NCBI GenBank assembly: GCA_945919165.1
Contig: CAMEIZ010000103.1
Location: forward strand, 1-6,382
DNA from: an uncultured Traorella sp.
Lineage (GTDB): Bacteria; Bacillota_I; Bacilli_A; Erysipelotrichales; Erysipelotrichaceae
Length of the DNA: 6,382 nucleotides
Direction: 5' to 3'
Positions 5,470 through 6,382 of this stretch are shown here, one piece after another (within the stretch, counting starts at the first letter, position 1; every line of letters starts with the position of its first letter). The notes beneath the pieces are model-generated. The model saw only the letters and a list, made by a program, of their open reading frames with translations. It ran no database searches and was not told the origin of the DNA. The translations under genes and the position numbers were made by a program.

Positions 5470-5844
5470 TCATTTTACACAATTTTCAATCACATTACAA
5501 GCCTTTATCCAAATCACATGTCCATTTTCATCTCTGCAGCACCAGATTTTATGATACCTTTTCATATAGTCAAATAAAAGATTATGATAAATATCATCTG
5601 TTTCTATCTTATAATCAGAGAATTTCAGCCAGTGATTTTTATAAAAAATCTGATTTTCAAGAATCTCCATATGATCATGTGAATAAAAATGAAGACACTT
5701 CTCAATCAGCTCATAGCTGACAAATGAATACAAAAAAACTTTTTGTTGTTCTTTACTCATATCAAAAAGATGAAACAGAGCTTTCTCTTTTCCTTTAAAA
5801 ATGCCCATAGTTTTTTCACTACAGGCAATACATGTATAACCCAT
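5470..5844 (-). CDS. Hypothetical cysteine-containing protein, 124 residues
   Basis: I do not recognise this protein. From the ATG at 5844 it starts MGYTCIACSEKTMGIFKGKE, with a CxxC at residues 5 and 8 and further cysteines near the C-terminus (WCCRDENGHVIWIKACN and NCVK), so a small metal-binding or redox fold is possible. The middle is rich in aromatic residues and His (HFYSHDHMEILENQIFYKNH), without a membrane helix or signal peptide. A TTG four codons upstream (5856) is in frame, but it falls near the predicted transcription start. The ATG has GGGTGAT just before it and is preferred. A distinctive promoter lies upstream, so the gene may be regulated separately from the SpoIIE-like gene. 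Confidence 0.7.
   Translation of the reverse strand: MGYTCIACSEKTMGIFKGKEKALFHLFDMSKEQQKVFLYSFVSYELIEKCLHFYSHDHMEILENQIFYKNHWLKFSDYKIETDDIYHNLLFDYMKRYHKIWCCRDENGHVIWIKACNVIENCVK
5472..5500 (-). promoter_or_regulatory. Candidate yneF promoter
   Basis: The minus strand reads TTGTAA (5500-5495), a 17-bp spacer and TAAAAT (5477-5472). The -10 is good and the -35 matches four of six. It lies within the last codons of the preceding gene, so yneF might be transcribed both alone and by readthrough. Confidence 0.4.
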
Positions 5845-5861
5845 ACCATCACCCAATAACC

Positions 5862-5894
5862 ATTATAGGAAATACTTGGATGGTATTTTGTCAA
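5862..5894 (-). promoter_or_regulatory. Promoter with perfect hexamers, 21-bp spacer and central dyad
   Basis: The minus strand shows TTGACA (5894-5889) and TATAAT (5867-5862), both perfect, separated by 21 bp. Inside the spacer AAATAC-N7-GTATTT (5888-5870) forms a dyad centred within about 1 bp of the spacer midpoint. MerR-family activators use promoters with overlong spacers (usually 19-20 bp) and a dyad in that position. In addition ATACCATC (5886-5879) and GATGGTAT (5850-5843) form an inverted repeat around the -10 and start codon. The regulatory reading is an inference. Confidence 0.5.
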
Positions 5895-5900
5895 TTTATG

Positions 5901-6382
5901 TTAGATTTGTTCATAGGTGACGATTTTCCCAAGCTTTTTAAGTTCATCACCAATTTTTTCTACGGTACGGATTTTCTTTCCTAAAGAGATTGGTGAATAA
6001 TTAATGGAAGCATGGGCAATATTATCTGCTTTACCCTGAATGAAATGAATTGCGGAACAGTCACAAAGCAACATATGAGTTAATAGAAACGCTCCATCTC
6101 CATCCTTGCCATCCATAAAATGATCTCGATATTCATCATTTGCATTGCATTCTCTTAGATATTCCAAAACTTTTTTCAGTGTAATCGCACCTTCTGTTAC
6201 AAGATCAATTCCATGAATGAAAGCTATTGGCGGTATATCACCAATACAATTTAAAATATCCGGCATTCGAATCTCTTCTTTCAGCTCACGAGCCACCATC
6301 TGTGAAGTACTTCCACCACAGACAATTTTCTTTCCCGTTGCACTAAGAAGTTTTCGAATCACAAGTGCATCATCTTCTTTAT
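5901..6382 (-). CDS. C-terminal part of a probable SpoIIE-family serine phosphatase
   Basis: The frame is open to the window edge, so the 159 residues seen are the end of a longer protein; the GTG at 6362 is an internal Val codon (context KEDDALVIRKLL), not a start. The visible segment contains GKKIVCGGSTSQMVARELKE and PPIAFIHGIDLVTEGAITLK, followed by VLEYLREC. From memory these match the tail that follows the PP2C-like domain of clostridial SpoIIE-family phosphatases; the Asp motifs that bind metal are outside the window. A later segment, HMLLCDCSAIHFIQGKADNI, appears to bind no obvious cofactor. No terminator follows before the next gene's promoter, so readthrough is possible. Partner and substrate are unknown. 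Confidence 0.55.
   Translation of the reverse strand, partial: KEDDALVIRKLLSATGKKIVCGGSTSQMVARELKEEIRMPDILNCIGDIPPIAFIHGIDLVTEGAITLKKVLEYLRECNANDEYRDHFMDGKDGDGAFLLTHMLLCDCSAIHFIQGKADNIAHASINYSPISLGKKIRTVEKIGDELKKLGKIVTYEQI

Noticed and set aside
5248..5577. 109-residue plus-strand frame opposite yneF
   Set aside because: It covers the hydrophobic yneF helix in reverse complement, spans two minus-strand genes and an intergenic gap, and lacks support.
1..6382. CRISPR array, tRNA/rRNA gene, insertion sequence, attachment site or prophage genes
   Set aside because: I saw no regularly spaced repeats, tRNA-like cloverleaf, transposase or terminal inverted repeats. All intergenic gaps are under about 160 bp and are accounted for by promoters and hairpins.

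Overview
This window is AT-rich DNA from a low-GC Gram-positive bacterium. YneF (UPF0154), the XpaC/TelA pair, a rpsP-khpA-rimM-trmD cluster and strong GGAGG ribosome sites all point to Bacillota. An Erysipelotrichia-like gut Firmicute is possible but cannot be settled from sequence alone. All genes lie on the minus strand, so transcription runs from high to low coordinates.

Right end (6382 to 5223): the 3' part of a probable SpoIIE-family phosphatase gene enters from the edge. It is followed by an unrecognised cysteine-containing protein of 124 residues, whose promoter has perfect -35 and -10 hexamers, an overlong spacer and a dyad inside the spacer. Next comes the small membrane protein YneF, then a long perfect hairpin that separates it from the ribosomal cluster.

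Middle (5142 to 3293): a strong promoter drives rpsP (ribosomal protein S16), khpA (KH-domain RNA chaperone), rimM (16S processing factor) and trmD (tRNA m1G37 methyltransferase). The genes are coupled by 1-nt and 4-nt overlaps, except for a 37-nt khpA-rimM gap that holds two mutually exclusive hairpins. The cluster ends at a clear intrinsic terminator, with no rplS after trmD. The most striking observation is that trmD is broken near its start. About 20 nt encoding the conserved family motif LFPEMF is missing, the frame is shifted, and the original start reads only nine codons before a stop. The rest of the enzyme is intact.

Left end (3287 to 1): a second, independently promoted operon encodes a tandem AAA+ ATPase (degenerate first module, intact CbxX/CfxQ-type second module), an XpaC-family two-helix membrane protein and the N-terminal 220 residues of a TelA-family protein. 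The three reading frames abut or overlap (TAAATG, ATGA), so they are probably made together and may act as one membrane-associated complex. The promoter is bracketed by a perfect 8-bp inverted repeat that could be an operator. TelA and XpaC are often paired and linked to envelope or toxic-anion stress, but their biochemical role is not established.
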